Assembly: GCF_019599275.1 (NCBI RefSeq)
Contig: NZ_JAHZTD010000001.1
Location: 930,001-994,000, forward strand
Direction of reading: 5' to 3'
DNA length: 64,000 nt
Origin: Hymenobacter sp. HSC-4F20
Lineage (GTDB): Bacteria; Bacteroidota; Bacteroidia; Cytophagales; Hymenobacteraceae
Shown here: in pieces, positions 34,886-43,033 of the stretch
How the letters are laid out: every line of letters begins with the position of its first letter
How positions within the stretch are numbered: the first letter of the stretch is position 1
Made by a program: the position numbers and the translations under genes
Notes under the pieces: generated by a model
Databases searched by the model: none
Seen by the model: the letters and a program-made list of their open reading frames with translations, nothing else
What the model was told of the DNA's origin: nothing

Positions 34886-35749
34886 ATGCTTTTCCTTTCG
34901 CTCCCGCGCCAGTGGGTCCGCCGGGTGCTGAGTGCCGCTGTGCTGGCCGGCACCTGGTCCTGCGCCACCGACGACCTACACCCGGCTTCCGACCTGTCCG
35001 AGCACCTTACCCTGGGTAACCCCAGCGGCGCTACAACCGACGCGCGCACGCCATCCAACTACCTGCTGCTCAAACCACAGTTTGCCCTCTCGTACCACCG
35101 CGACCAGGGCAAGCCCAACTGGGTGAGCTGGCACCTGACGACGCGCTGGCTGGGCTCGGCGGCCCGGCAGGATACTTTCCGACCCGACGACGAGCTGCCC
35201 ATTGCCTGGCACCACGTCACCAGCGCCAGCTACGCTGGCTCGGGCTTCGACCGCGGCCACCAGTGCCCTTCGGCCGACCGCACCGCCACCGTGGCTGACA
35301 ACGCCGCTACCTTCCTGATGACGAATATGGTGCCCCAGGCCCCACGGAACAACCAGCAAACCTGGGCCAGCCTGGAGGAGTTCTGCCGGCGCCAACTGTC
35401 TGGTGGCGCCAACGAGCTCTACGTAGTGTGTGGCAGCTACGGCCGGGGTGGTACGGGCACCGGGGGGTACAGGACTACCCTGGATCAGGGGCGCATTACC
35501 GTACCGGCCCACCTCTGGAAAGTTATTGTTATCCTGCCCACCGGCGAGCAAGACGCGGCCCGGGTTACGGCAGCTACCCGCGTTATTGCCGTGGACACGC
35601 CCAACACCAATGCCCTCGCCGCTGACTGGACCCAGTACCGCACCAGCGTGGATGCCATTGAGGCGGCCACTGGCTACGATTTACTTTCGGCCGTAAGTCC
35701 TACAGTGCAGCAGCAGGTGGAAGCCCGCGTGGATAACGGTCCAGAGTAA
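34886..35749 (+). CDS. Secreted DNA/RNA non-specific endonuclease
   Basis: A 287-residue protein with a leader ending in VLAGTWSC, consistent with a lipoprotein (Cys near residue 26). The nuclease domain has GSGFDRGHQCPSADRT (D-R-G-H with the catalytic His) and the downstream Asn/metal segment FLMTNMVPQAPRNNQQTWASLEE, the signature of the NUC1/Serratia nuclease family. These enzymes cut DNA and RNA with a bound Mg ion. It is likely attached to the outer membrane or released, and used for nutrient scavenging. It is followed by a 4-fold beta flower gene on the same strand. Confidence 0.94.
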   Translation: MLFLSLPRQWVRRVLSAAVLAGTWSCATDDLHPASDLSEHLTLGNPSGATTDARTPSNYLLLKPQFALSYHRDQGKPNWVSWHLTTRWLGSAARQDTFRPDDELPIAWHHVTSASYAGSGFDRGHQCPSADRTATVADNAATFLMTNMVPQAPRNNQQTWASLEEFCRRQLSGGANELYVVCGSYGRGGTGTGGYRTTLDQGRITVPAHLWKVIVILPTGEQDAARVTAATRVIAVDTPNTNALAADWTQYRTSVDAIEAATGYDLLSAVSPTVQQQVEARVDNGPE

Positions 35750-35861
35750 GCGGCACGCTCCCACGCTGAATAGTGCCTCACGTACGGGGCGGGTGCTGAA
35801 GCCTGGCAATCCGGTTACCGGACAGATTTCGTTAGTAAGCGGAATTTTATGCCTGCATCTG

Positions 35862-36236
35862 ATGATTCCGCTCTACAATACGGCTGGCGTTCCGGTAGCA
35901 TATGCTGATGATGCCTGCGAGGGGGTGTACGATACAAAAGGTAACGTCGTGGCCTGGTTCGAGCAGGAACTGCTCTACACGGCCCAGGGCCGCTACCTGG
36001 GCTGGGTGCACCAAGGCTGGCTCTACGACCGGCACGGGCGCCCCGCGTTATTTGCTGAAAATGCTATTGGGGGGCCCCCGCGCCCAGCTATTCAACCCCG
36101 CTATACCACCCTTCCGGCACGAATTCGCCTGGCGGCCCTGCCGCGGCCCCGCCCAGTCCGGCAACCCCGCCCCGCTCGGCGGCGGCACAGCCAGGAATGG
36201 TCGCCCTGGTCGGCCCTGACTTATTTCCGGCAATAG
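35862..36236 (+). CDS. 4-fold beta flower domain protein
   Basis: About 124 residues from ATG 35862. Four short repeats of the form (V)xY/Lxx-xGxxVA/LGW are visible: IPLYNTAGVPVAYADD, GVYDTKGNVVAWFEQ, LLYTAQGRYLGWVHQ and WLYDRHGRPALFAEN, as in the 4-fold beta flower family. The C-terminal 50 residues are Pro/Arg-rich and probably disordered. Function is unknown. No signal peptide is present with this start. It lies 112 bp after the nuclease gene and may be co-transcribed. Confidence 0.82.
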   Translation: MIPLYNTAGVPVAYADDACEGVYDTKGNVVAWFEQELLYTAQGRYLGWVHQGWLYDRHGRPALFAENAIGGPPRPAIQPRYTTLPARIRLAALPRPRPVRQPRPARRRHSQEWSPWSALTYFRQ

Positions 36237-36359
36237 CCTGCCTACCCCAGGTATACTAGGGGATAGTGCCCTTCTGCTAGTCGCTGCCAGCTCAGCTGTA
36301 GAACGGATAAAATACGCAGTCCTGCGCGGGGAACCCCTACGTGCTAGAGGAGGGCAGGG

Positions 36360-36584
36360 CTATAGCACCCAGGTAATTGCTATCCGAAGCAGGGCATCGG
36401 CCCCGGCTACGGAACGCTGGGAAAGTAGATCCAGGCAGTAGCGTTGCAGCCGAATATCCTGGGCAAAAGATAGGGGAGCCCGCTGGGCGTGGTGAGCCGA
36501 TACCAATTGAGCTAGTAAAACTGCTGCCGTGGCGTGGTGCTCATCATGCAGAGCGGCCCGAAAAGCTACTTCCGTATCAGACAT
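36360..36584 (-). CDS. Hypothetical small protein (74 aa)
   Basis: A 74-residue frame from ATG 36584, MSDTEVAFRAALHDEHHATAAVLL, helical and rich in Ala, Leu and His. No family is recognised. The upstream extension of the frame to 36629 looks non-coding. It follows another small hypothetical gene on the same strand in a region that also contains decayed genes, so it may itself be a remnant. Confidence 0.45.
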   Translation of the reverse strand: MSDTEVAFRAALHDEHHATAAVLLAQLVSAHHAQRAPLSFAQDIRLQRYCLDLLSQRSVAGADALLRIAITWVL

Positions 36585-36652
36585 GGAGGAATACAGGGTA
36601 CCCCTGTGTAACGGCAACAAGCATACCAAACCCTCGGTGCAGGCTCCAGAGC

Positions 36653-36994
36653 CTACTCAGGTGGCTTCGCTCTGGGCACCGGGGCCGCCGCTTCGGCGGC
36701 GGCCCCGGTGCCTGGCTCTAGTAGCTCATCCACAAGCAACGCCGGATTGAATAAGCCCGTCAAGGCCGCCAGGTCTGCCAGCGCGTGGTCGTTGGTTGAA
36801 TAAGGCTGGAAAGAGAAATCCGGGTCGGAGAGCGAGGTAGTTGCCATGGGGAGGTATACGGAACTATACCGTGTGTAGCTTGCATATCGGAGCAAGTACC
36901 TGAGGTAAGTCAGGGTTCCTTCACCGGCTCCCTGCACGAGGGTGCTCATGGCCAGGCGGGCAAATACATCGTCGGGCAGCGCGGACGCCGTCAT
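36653..36994 (-). CDS. Hypothetical small protein (113 aa)
   Basis: A 113-residue frame with Tyr- and Leu-rich helical stretches (LTYLRYLLRYASYTRYSSVYL) and a Pro/Ala-rich C terminus. ATG 36847 would give a shorter 64-residue protein starting MATTSLSDPDFSFQPYSTND. I recognise no domain. It starts directly after a broken gene at 37041-37238. Low confidence that it is functional. Confidence 0.4.
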   Translation of the reverse strand: MTASALPDDVFARLAMSTLVQGAGEGTLTYLRYLLRYASYTRYSSVYLPMATTSLSDPDFSFQPYSTNDHALADLAALTGLFNPALLVDELLEPGTGAAAEAAAPVPRAKPPE

Positions 36995-37040
36995 CTAGGG
37001 CTGTAAGGCGTAGAAGACGGTCAGCCACTGGCCTCTGCAT

Positions 37041-37238
37041 TCAGGCGCGTTCCTCGTCCGTGAAGGGCAGGAGCAGGCGCTGGTTAGCCAGCGTCTTATC
37101 CCAGCCTCGGTAGTTGAGCAGGTCTTCTACATAGCATGAAAGGTCTGATAGGTAGCAACTTGGCGCGGCCCTTCGTTATGGGGAACCACCGCGTAGCCAT
37201 CGGGATGCTCATGTAAGCGACCACCAAGGTTTTCGTAC
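37041..37238 (-). pseudogene. Decayed gene of unknown function
   Basis: Two frames on the minus strand join into a plausible protein: YENLGGRLHEHPDGYAVVPHNEG and RQVATYQTFHA, then after a one-base shift near 37131, YVEDLLNYRGWDKTLANQRL and LLPFTDEERA with a TGA at 37041. A TAG immediately precedes the first part. The coding-like text, frameshift and lack of a start indicate a relic. The family is unknown. Confidence 0.5.
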
Positions 37239-37367
37239 TAAAGAGGCAGGCCGGAAACCAGTAGCATTGTACCGGTGACGTACTAGGAAGGTAGCAGAGA
37301 CAGACCGGGAGCCTAACGCGTCCGCCTTCAAAGACAGCCGGGGCGCGTCGGCTCTGCGCGTAAGCAG

Positions 37368-37712
37368 CTACTTCACGGGTAAACCAGTAACGGTGCCCGT
37401 GGCCTTGTCCACGGTAAAAGCCGCTTTGTTGGGCATGCGACCAACCCAGTCGGTGCGGGGTACAAGCACCTGCCACTGCGCCTCCAGTTCCAGCACGCGG
37501 GCTGAATCCAGCTGGTAGAGAGCCGGGTTAGGTTGCTGCTGCACGTATCGGGCCACGGCCGCACGGGCCGCAGCCGTCGTCGTTGCTCCGGAACCAGACC
37601 CTGGCGCCGGGGCCGCAGGTGCAGCCGCACTAGCGGCCGGAGGCGCGGAATGGCAGCTGCTTAGAGCCAATAGAAAGACAAGCGGCAGAGAAAAGCAAAA
37701 GAAGTTAACCAT
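37368..37712 (-). CDS. Hypothetical lipoprotein
   Basis: A 114-residue protein with a short leader MVNFFCFSLPLVFLLALSSC ending in a lipobox (Cys20). An Ala/Pro/Gly/Ser/Thr-rich linker follows at about 22-50, then a small C-terminal domain (AARAAVARYVQQQPNPALYQLDSARVLELE, VPRTDWVGRMPNKAAFTVDK). No family is recognised. It is probably anchored to a membrane facing the periplasm or cell surface. The upstream 500 bp holds no gene. Confidence 0.75.
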   Translation of the reverse strand: MVNFFCFSLPLVFLLALSSCHSAPPAASAAAPAAPAPGSGSGATTTAAARAAVARYVQQQPNPALYQLDSARVLELEAQWQVLVPRTDWVGRMPNKAAFTVDKATGTVTGLPVK

Positions 37713-38231
37713 GGCGGAAAACTACAAAATGCAGCCTGTATTCTTGGTGGTTTAGTTGCTGGCAATGAGTAGGCGCCGGCGTCTGCGTAAGCATGCACCC
37801 CTGGGCCAGCGTGTTCACGGAGCGCCCGCCCCGGTCCCGCCGGCGTCAGGGCTCTTATGCGCTGCTCTACAAAAAATAGGAAGGCAGCTAAAGCGAAGAA
37901 AAGGGTATGTCTTCGTGCTAAACACAGAACAACTCTTTGCGTCGCCTCTGGCGGCCCGTCTCAAGAGGTGTACCCCTGTCCTGTTGACGGACCAGCGTAG
38001 CAATTCTTGGGCAAGAGGCTACTCTACGCCACTAAGCGCGGCCAAAGCCGCATGTGCTCCCTGGTTGCTGACCTGTTGCCCCCTGCTCGCCCTGTATTCG
38101 CAGCAGGGGCTTGCGTCTGAAGCGACCAGGCGTACTAATATGCAGGCCTAGCGCATAATCACTGCCAAGGAAGTGTCTTGCCAAAATAGTTAGCGTAAGC
38201 TAATTTAGCTCACCTATTTAGCTAGTTGGGT
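37713..38231. other. 519-bp gap without a supported gene
   Basis: Open frames are present but have irregular composition and no domain or start context. The right end (38160-38231) is AT-rich and likely holds the promoter of the next gene. I see no RNA gene or repeat. Confidence 0.45.
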
Positions 38232-38672
38232 ATGGCTGTCAGAAAAAAGAGTCCGCAAATAATACTTCTGGACATCGGCTCAGGTGAGGAAGTAGACCCC
38301 GTAGCTTTCCCTGGCCAGCCAGGAGAAGCTTTTCCTATCGAGGAGAGTGATGCCTCCCTGTGTTTGGCGTGCGGCGAACCGCTGGCCTGGCATGAGGAAG
38401 CATGCTCGGCAGCAGATCCGGTGCTACCTGCACCCTTTCCGGAAGCGGCAGCCTTTTCCGACTTTGAGTCTGGCCTAGCCCCCGTACCTTTTGCCTATAC
38501 CCTCGGCCAGCCCGTACAGCCCGGTTCCGATGCCCGGCCCCATAGAATTGTGTGGCGTGGCCAGGTAAAGGAACGACACCCTCGCACGGGTCTCGTCCGC
38601 CGCGTCAATGTCTACCGCCTCGATAATGGGTACTGGGACTGCTACTATGAGGCCGAACTACGGGCTGCCTAA
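38232..38672 (+). CDS. Hypothetical protein with a CxxC pair
   Basis: A 146-residue protein from ATG 38232 (MAVRKKSPQIILLDIGSGEE). It is acidic and Pro-rich in the middle. LCLACGEPLAWHEEAC at about 45-60 has a CxxC plus His and Cys that could bind zinc. The C-terminal half (PHRIVWRGQVKERHPRTGLVRRVNVYRLDNGYWDCYYEAEL) looks like a small beta domain. No known family is recognised. It lies next to an integrase fragment, so it may belong to accessory DNA. Confidence 0.6.
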   Translation: MAVRKKSPQIILLDIGSGEEVDPVAFPGQPGEAFPIEESDASLCLACGEPLAWHEEACSAADPVLPAPFPEAAAFSDFESGLAPVPFAYTLGQPVQPGSDARPHRIVWRGQVKERHPRTGLVRRVNVYRLDNGYWDCYYEAELRAA

Positions 38673-38739
38673 ACTTTCACGGTAGCTGCGCAAGCATTCC
38701 TCACCGACCGGAGCCAGAAGGCTGCCGTCGAAGACAGTA

Positions 38740-39085
38740 TAACGGACTACGTAGGCAATCGGGTCCAAGGCCACGCGCACCTTTTCTTATCGCGTTTGAT
38801 CTTCTGCTGGTCGTAGGCCAGAATGGGCCGCTGGCGGGTGGTGCCGTCTTCGTCGCGGAACGTTTCAAGTGTAAGGTCCGAGGGCTTCAGGCGAGCCAGG
38901 TCCGAGGAGCGGGACCCGGTGAGGCAGTTGAAGACGAAGGCATCCCGCACCTGCCGCCGGGACTGGTAGTTGGTGCTGCCTTCCTTGAGTTCCAGGGGCT
39001 CATGGCGGTAGAGCTGCATGACCTCCTCGAAGGTGAGGGGGGCGCGCTCGACTTCCGCCGAATTGCTAAGGGAGGAAGTTGTGCC
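38740..39085 (-). pseudogene. Tyrosine recombinase (integrase) fragment
   Basis: The minus strand encodes ERAPLTFEEVMQLYRHEPLEL, VRDAFVFNCLTGSRSSDLARLKPSDL and YDQQKIKRDKK, the start of a phage-type integrase catalytic domain, where the first catalytic Arg lies in TG(S/M/L)R. After a one-base shift near 38788 the text continues as KVRVALDPIAYVV. The N-terminal arm-binding part and the C-terminal HxxR...Y region are missing. It is a relic of an integrated element. An upstream TAA at 39086 ends the frame. Confidence 0.8.
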
Positions 39086-39187
39086 TTAAAAGGCACTTCT
39101 CTCCTGCAGGGGCTTACTTCTGCGTTGCCGCCACTCGTGGCCAGGTGCCCGATGGATCCTTTTGGAGAAGGGCCGCGTTGCCCTGGT

Positions 39188-39394
39188 ATGTCAACTTCAG
39201 TTAAACGCCCCCGCAAAGCCAGCGAAGAAGCTGTGCCTGCCGTCTCCCATGCCGATCGGCTCCTGTCCCTGCACGAGCGGGAAGTCGGGAAAACGGTCAT
39301 GTACCGGCACGATGCCTGGGGCCACATGGAAACGCGCTTCGTGCGCACGCAGAACGTGGCGGCCTGGGAAGCCAAAGGCTTTTTCCGCCGGTAA
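39188..39394 (+). CDS. Hypothetical small protein (68 aa)
   Basis: A 68-residue basic protein starting MSTSVKRPRKASEEAVPAVS and ending in RTQNVAAWEAKGFFRR. The longer frame from 39002 runs over the antisense of the integrase fragment, so I start at 39188. No domain is recognised. A terminator follows at once (39421), which supports an expressed unit. Confidence 0.5.
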   Translation: MSTSVKRPRKASEEAVPAVSHADRLLSLHEREVGKTVMYRHDAWGHMETRFVRTQNVAAWEAKGFFRR

Positions 39395-39420
39395 GCCTTC
39401 TGCTCTACCTCCTACAAGTA

Positions 39421-39449
39421 AAAAGCCCCTCCGATGTGAAGGGGCTTTT
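39421..39449. terminator. Bidirectional terminator
   Basis: AAAAGCCCCT and AGGGGCTTTT form a 10-bp stem around a 9-nt loop, with A and T runs at the two ends. It lies between the small gene at 39188 and the convergent Kazal gene. Confidence 0.9.
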
Positions 39450-39470
39450 GTTGTATATGGCCTACCAGAG

Positions 39471-39701
39471 TTACTTACACGCACCCGGCGTAGAAGAAAC
39501 TAGGCCAGCTCGGCCGGCTTCGCAGCTATTCAGATAAGTTTTGCCATTGCAGCCACAAACCGGGTCCACGTTGGCCGGGCAGGGGCCCGGCTTGATTTGG
39601 GTCACGTCGATGCAAGAAGGGTCGGGCTCTGCATCGTCGTTCTTGGAAGCGCAGGCTGCCAGGGAAAAGAGCAGCAGACAGATAGGTAGTCGTGTACGCA
39701 T
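39471..39701 (-). CDS. Kazal-type protease-inhibitor lipoprotein
   Basis: A 76-residue protein from ATG 39701 with a lipobox leader (MRTRLPICLLLFSLAAC). A compact Kazal domain follows: CIDVTQIKPGPCPANVDPVCG, CNGKTYLNSCEAG and a final CK. The Cys spacing matches Kazal/follistatin-like modules, C..C...PVCG.(N/D)G.TY.N.C. These domains inhibit serine proteases in animals; in bacteria the role is not established but surface protease defence is plausible. Confidence 0.88.
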   Translation of the reverse strand: MRTRLPICLLLFSLAACASKNDDAEPDPSCIDVTQIKPGPCPANVDPVCGCNGKTYLNSCEAGRAGLVSSTPGACK

Positions 39702-39769
39702 GGTAAAGAGGTGGAGAGGAGGCTTTACCAAGCAGATGACGTCACCACTCCAAATGGTTGCACCCTTAG

Positions 39770-40213
39770 TTACTGGGCGGCCGTTTCGGAAGTAGCCGCC
39801 TGCTGGGCGCAGGCCAGGTCCATGTCCATGTACATAATATTCCAGAGGTGGCCGTCGAGGTCCTGGAAGTTGCGGTCGTACATGAATTCCATGTCGTTTT
39901 GCGGCTGCTGCGGCACGGCTATTCCCCCGGCGGCCAGGGCCGCGTCAGCGAGGCGGTCCACCTCCGCGCGGCTGTCGGCCGATACACAGAGAATCATTTC
40001 GTTGGCCTGGTGGGCATTGACCAAGGGCTTGGCCGTGAACGTCTGGAAGAACGGCTCCACCAGCAGCATCACGTAGATGGTGTCGCTGATGATCATGCAG
40101 GTGCCTCTTTCGTCACTCATCTGGGGGTTGAAGTGAAACCCCAACTGGGTGAAGAAGGCTACCGAAGCGCTGAGGTCCTTGACGGGTAGGTTGACATAAA
40201 TAGTAGTTGCCAT
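39770..40213 (-). CDS. VOC (glyoxalase/bleomycin-resistance) family protein
   Basis: About 147 residues from ATG 40213. Two beta-alpha-beta-beta-beta units are visible: TIYVNLPVKDLSASVAFFTQLGFHFNP and DTIYVMLLVEPFFQTF in the first, and EMILCVSADSRAEVDRLADAALAAGG then FQDLDGHLWNIMYMD in the second. This matches the PhnB-like VOC proteins of unknown substrate that Bacteroidota carry in many copies. Conserved metal ligands are only partly present. It is single and divergent from the DUF6624 gene. Confidence 0.9.
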   Translation of the reverse strand: MATTIYVNLPVKDLSASVAFFTQLGFHFNPQMSDERGTCMIISDTIYVMLLVEPFFQTFTAKPLVNAHQANEMILCVSADSRAEVDRLADAALAAGGIAVPQQPQNDMEFMYDRNFQDLDGHLWNIMYMDMDLACAQQAATSETAAQ

Positions 40214-40466
40214 GTGCGTAGTGGTGTAGTGGGTACAGGGCAAAAGTAGCGGCTAAAATGCCCCTGCAGGGCCGCTAAACGCGACATTCTGCGGGGGCAT
40301 TTGCGACACATTTTTAGCAAGCTGGAGGGCTACCGAGCTGCATTCTATTTCATAGATTTTACGGAACTTGAGGAGGTAGCCTTATAAATGCCGGCTGGCC
40401 GACTCCTGGTAGTAGCGCCTGGGGGTAGTACTCCATAATTGGCACGGATTCGCTAGTTTGCTGGGG

Positions 40467-41078
40467 ATGAAACGACTTGCCGTACTTGCTGCCCTGTGGG
40501 GCGTGGGCGCTGCGACTGCCCAGACCACACCCGTGCTATACCCGAAGCTGAGCAAGACGCTGGACAGCCTGGCCTACGTCGATCAGTGGCCCATGCAGCA
40601 GCTGTTCAAGCAACTGCCCGACAGCGCCGGCCGGCATTTGGAGCAGGTGGAGAAGGAGAACTATGCCCGCCACCAACCCGTGCTGGAGAAGATCGTGCGG
40701 CAGATCGGATACCCGGGCTTCCGGCAGGTGGGGGAGAAAAGCTCCAACAACTTCTGGCTGCTGGTGCAGCACGCCGACGCGCACCCCGCTTTCCAGCGGC
40801 AGGTGCTGGGGCTGATGCTGCCCGAGGTGAAGCGCCAGAATGCCAGCGCCGTCAACTACGCCTACCTGACCGACCGGGTAGCCCTGAATGCGGGTCAGCC
40901 GTTGGAGTACGGCACGCAGGTGGAGTACAAAGGCCCGGGACTGGGGAAGGCCGTACCCCGGTCGTTGCGCGACCCCAAGAACGTGGACAAGCGCCGCGCT
41001 GCGATGGGCATGGAGCCGCTGCAGCAGTACCTGGACAGGATGAGTGCGTCGCACGAGCAGATGAACAAGCCTAAGTAG
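40467..41078 (+). CDS. DUF6624 domain secreted protein
   Basis: A 203-residue protein with a signal peptide (MKRLAVLAALWGVGAATAQ). The DUF6624 body shows EKIVRQIGYPGFRQVGEKSSNNFWLLVQHADAHPAFQRQVL and LTDRVALNAGQPLEYGTQV, both typical for the family, which is of unknown function. It should be periplasmic or released. ATG 40467 is preferred over 40458 because it gives a cleaner signal peptide. CTAGTTTG at 40452-40459 is close to a -7 motif just before the start. Confidence 0.85.
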   Translation: MKRLAVLAALWGVGAATAQTTPVLYPKLSKTLDSLAYVDQWPMQQLFKQLPDSAGRHLEQVEKENYARHQPVLEKIVRQIGYPGFRQVGEKSSNNFWLLVQHADAHPAFQRQVLGLMLPEVKRQNASAVNYAYLTDRVALNAGQPLEYGTQVEYKGPGLGKAVPRSLRDPKNVDKRRAAMGMEPLQQYLDRMSASHEQMNKPK

Positions 41079-41106
41079 GCAGTACTGGAGGCATGGGTAG
41101 AAACGA

Positions 41107-41133
41107 AAAGCCCCTCCACATCGGAGGGGCTTT
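41107..41133. terminator. Bidirectional terminator
   Basis: AAAGCCCCTCC pairs with GGAGGGGCTTT around a 5-nt loop, 28 bp after the DUF6624 stop codon and before the convergent gene at 41194. Confidence 0.9.
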
Positions 41134-41193
41134 CCGTATGCTCTCAATATGCCGAAGAACGCTACTCACGGGCACCGGTCAGCTGAGTAGGTA

Positions 41194-41919
41194 TTACGGC
41201 CCTGGCAGTGGGACGGCCACGTGAATGCGCACGGACACCGGCTTGCCGTTGATGCGGCCGGGGTGCAGGCGCGGTACGTCGTGCACAGCCAACAGCACGG
41301 CCTCTTCCGCCTGCTTATGAGCTGCGCTTTTGGGAGTATTCCGGTATTGAATCTGCTCTTGAAAAATGCCGCCGTACGGACCCACGGTGAAGCTGACGAA
41401 GACGGTATCGGGGCGCGGCTGCGCAGAGTCTAGGGTAGGCGTAGCCCGGCGGCTGAGTAGCCGGCCCAACTCTACGTAGGACTTGCTCGGATCCGGCTGG
41501 TATTCGGGTTTGCCGGTCAGGCTGGGCATCTGCTCGGCCGTGTAGTAGGGTTCGATGGAATCGCGCCCCGTGTACGGGTGGGTGCGGATCATTTCTTCCC
41601 GGCGCTTCACTTCCTGCCAGTCCTCCCGGGTCATGGCCTCCGGCTGTTCATAGGACGTTTGCCGAGAGAAGGAATCAGATATTTCGTAGACCAATAGGGC
41701 AAGCAGTTCCACAGGCAGCAGGCCCACAACGACTGCCACGACCCGGACCACGCTCTTGTCGACACAGGCATTGATGATGCCAAGCAAGCCGGCTACCAGG
41801 CTCAGAATCAACAGCAGGTAGGTGCTCGACTGTAGGTCGTCGTTGCTGCGCGAGTAGTTGGCGACTTCGAGCACGATGATGGCTACGACTACGGCACAGC
41901 TACCGATGAACCAGAGCAC
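41194..41919 (-). CDS. Membrane protein with TonB-C-like domain
   Basis: A 241-residue protein from GTG 41919. There are three hydrophobic helices in the first 90 residues (MLWFIGSCAVVVAIIVLEV, STYLLLILSLVAGLLGIINA, VVRVVAVVVGLLPVELLALLV). A charged linker leads to a TonB-C-like domain at about 155-240 (DTVFVSFTVGPYGGIFQEQIQY, AEEAVLLAVHDVPRLHPGRING, VSVRIHVAVPLPGP). The real N terminus is uncertain: an ATG at 41995 opens a sensible start (MSSLPPTAPEAPP) but is out of frame across a run of eight G at 41931-41938. No ExbB/ExbD is near. Confidence 0.75.
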   Translation of the reverse strand: MLWFIGSCAVVVAIIVLEVANYSRSNDDLQSSTYLLLILSLVAGLLGIINACVDKSVVRVVAVVVGLLPVELLALLVYEISDSFSRQTSYEQPEAMTREDWQEVKRREEMIRTHPYTGRDSIEPYYTAEQMPSLTGKPEYQPDPSKSYVELGRLLSRRATPTLDSAQPRPDTVFVSFTVGPYGGIFQEQIQYRNTPKSAAHKQAEEAVLLAVHDVPRLHPGRINGKPVSVRIHVAVPLPGP

Positions 41920-42034
41920 CAGTAGCAGTAGGGGGGGGCATGCCCCGCGGAGCAGCGGGTGGGGCTTCGGGGGCAGTAGGCGGAAGCGAAGACATGAGGG
42001 GGAATAGCCGGGTGAAATAAACCAGGTCGGTGGG

Positions 42035-42607
42035 CTACTTCTTGTGGGCGGGGATTAGCTGAATAGAGGAAAAGAAACGGCGGCGCTGCTCAGCGCCACT
42101 TACACCTGCCGTATCGGTTAGGTCCTTGGGAATAAAGTTGAAGGCGTAGCCTACCCCGTTGGCCAGCAGGCTACGGGAGTACTTCACCACCAGTTTGCCC
42201 GTGCTTTGATGACGAGCTCTGACTTTCACTTCCATGCCGGGGCCCGCCGCCGTAGAGAACCACGTGCGCTCTAACAGGACGCCATCGGTTTGTGCGTTGA
42301 GCAGGCCTTTGAGTACGCCATTGTAGTATTTCTGACGGTTCTCTTCGCCCATCACCGTTGCCATCTGTTCTGGCGTCAGCTTCACCTGTATAATCTGGTA
42401 AAGCGCGAGGGAATCAGTGGTCCAGAGCACCCGGGTGTTGGGCAGGCTGCGTCCCGTTAACTTGGCCATATCCATCTCCTGGGCAGGATGGGGAAGCAGC
42501 ACCTGCAACTGCTCATCCACGGCGAAAGGGGCCCAACCGGAACCGATAAATGAAGTAAGGAGCAGGAGTAGAGGGATGAGAGCCCGCAAGAGGTAGCCGT
42601 GTTGCAT
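42035..42607 (-). CDS. Hypothetical secreted protein
   Basis: About 190 residues from ATG 42607 with a signal peptide (MQHGYLLRALIPLLLLLTSFIG). The mature part has ARTWFSTAAG-like and VKVRARHQSTGKLVVKYSRSLLANGVGYAFNFIPKDL segments and a polar C terminus. I recognise no family. The frame open to 42670 runs past the likely start. It is separated from the next minus-strand gene by 115 bp and is probably periplasmic. Confidence 0.7.
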   Translation of the reverse strand: MQHGYLLRALIPLLLLLTSFIGSGWAPFAVDEQLQVLLPHPAQEMDMAKLTGRSLPNTRVLWTTDSLALYQIIQVKLTPEQMATVMGEENRQKYYNGVLKGLLNAQTDGVLLERTWFSTAAGPGMEVKVRARHQSTGKLVVKYSRSLLANGVGYAFNFIPKDLTDTAGVSGAEQRRRFFSSIQLIPAHKK

Positions 42608-42638
42608 TGTGCAAGATATAGAGCAGGGCAGAGTGAAC

Positions 42639-42714
42639 CTACCGCAGCACCCGCCGCTTCTGCTCCTCAAACTCCTGCTCCGTCAGCACGCCCTGCTTGC
42701 GCAGCGGCTGTAGT
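42639..42714 (-). pseudogene. SHOCT-domain fragment
   Basis: The minus strand encodes LLQPLRKQGVLTEQEFEEQK followed by RRVLR and a TAG at 42639-42641. This is the C-terminal SHOCT helix pair, L..L...G.(L/I)T..EFE..K..LL, with the upstream part absent. At about 42714 the plus-strand coding fragment begins, so this is likely a deletion or insertion junction. Confidence 0.65.
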
Positions 42715-43033
42715 AGTGCTCGACTACAACCTGCACGACAAGGACACCTGGTGGAGCTACGCCACCTTCTGGTCAGCAGCGGTGTTCGTCGTGGTGACCG
42801 TGTGGCGCGCCTTTCGCAACGAAGCCGAGGTCGCTCGCAAGCGCGACCTACTGCCCGCTGTGATTATCCGGCAGCTGGCAGGCTCCAGTCTGCTCAACTG
42901 CCAGCGCACCCCCGCCCCGGCCGCCATCGAGTTGCACACGGCTCAGACGGCTGATACCGTACGCTGGGCTACCCAGACCTACGAGGATGCCGGCGGCTAC
43001 ACGCACACCATTCCGGCTGGCTGCGCATGGTAG
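42711..43033 (+). pseudogene. Truncated coding fragment, unknown function
   Basis: The plus strand reads VVVLDYNLHDKDTWWSYATF then WSAAVFVVVTVWRAFRNEAEVARK, ending SCAW-like at a TAG at 43031-43033. It looks like protein, with one hydrophobic helix, but has no start codon. It overlaps the next frame by ATGGTAG, a spacing typical of phage-like gene modules. It is probably the 3' end of a gene cut at 42714. Confidence 0.5.

Noticed and set aside
37756..38151. 131-codon plus-strand frame as a gene
   Set aside because: Irregular composition rich in Arg, Ser, Cys and Leu, no start context and no domain; treated as non-coding.
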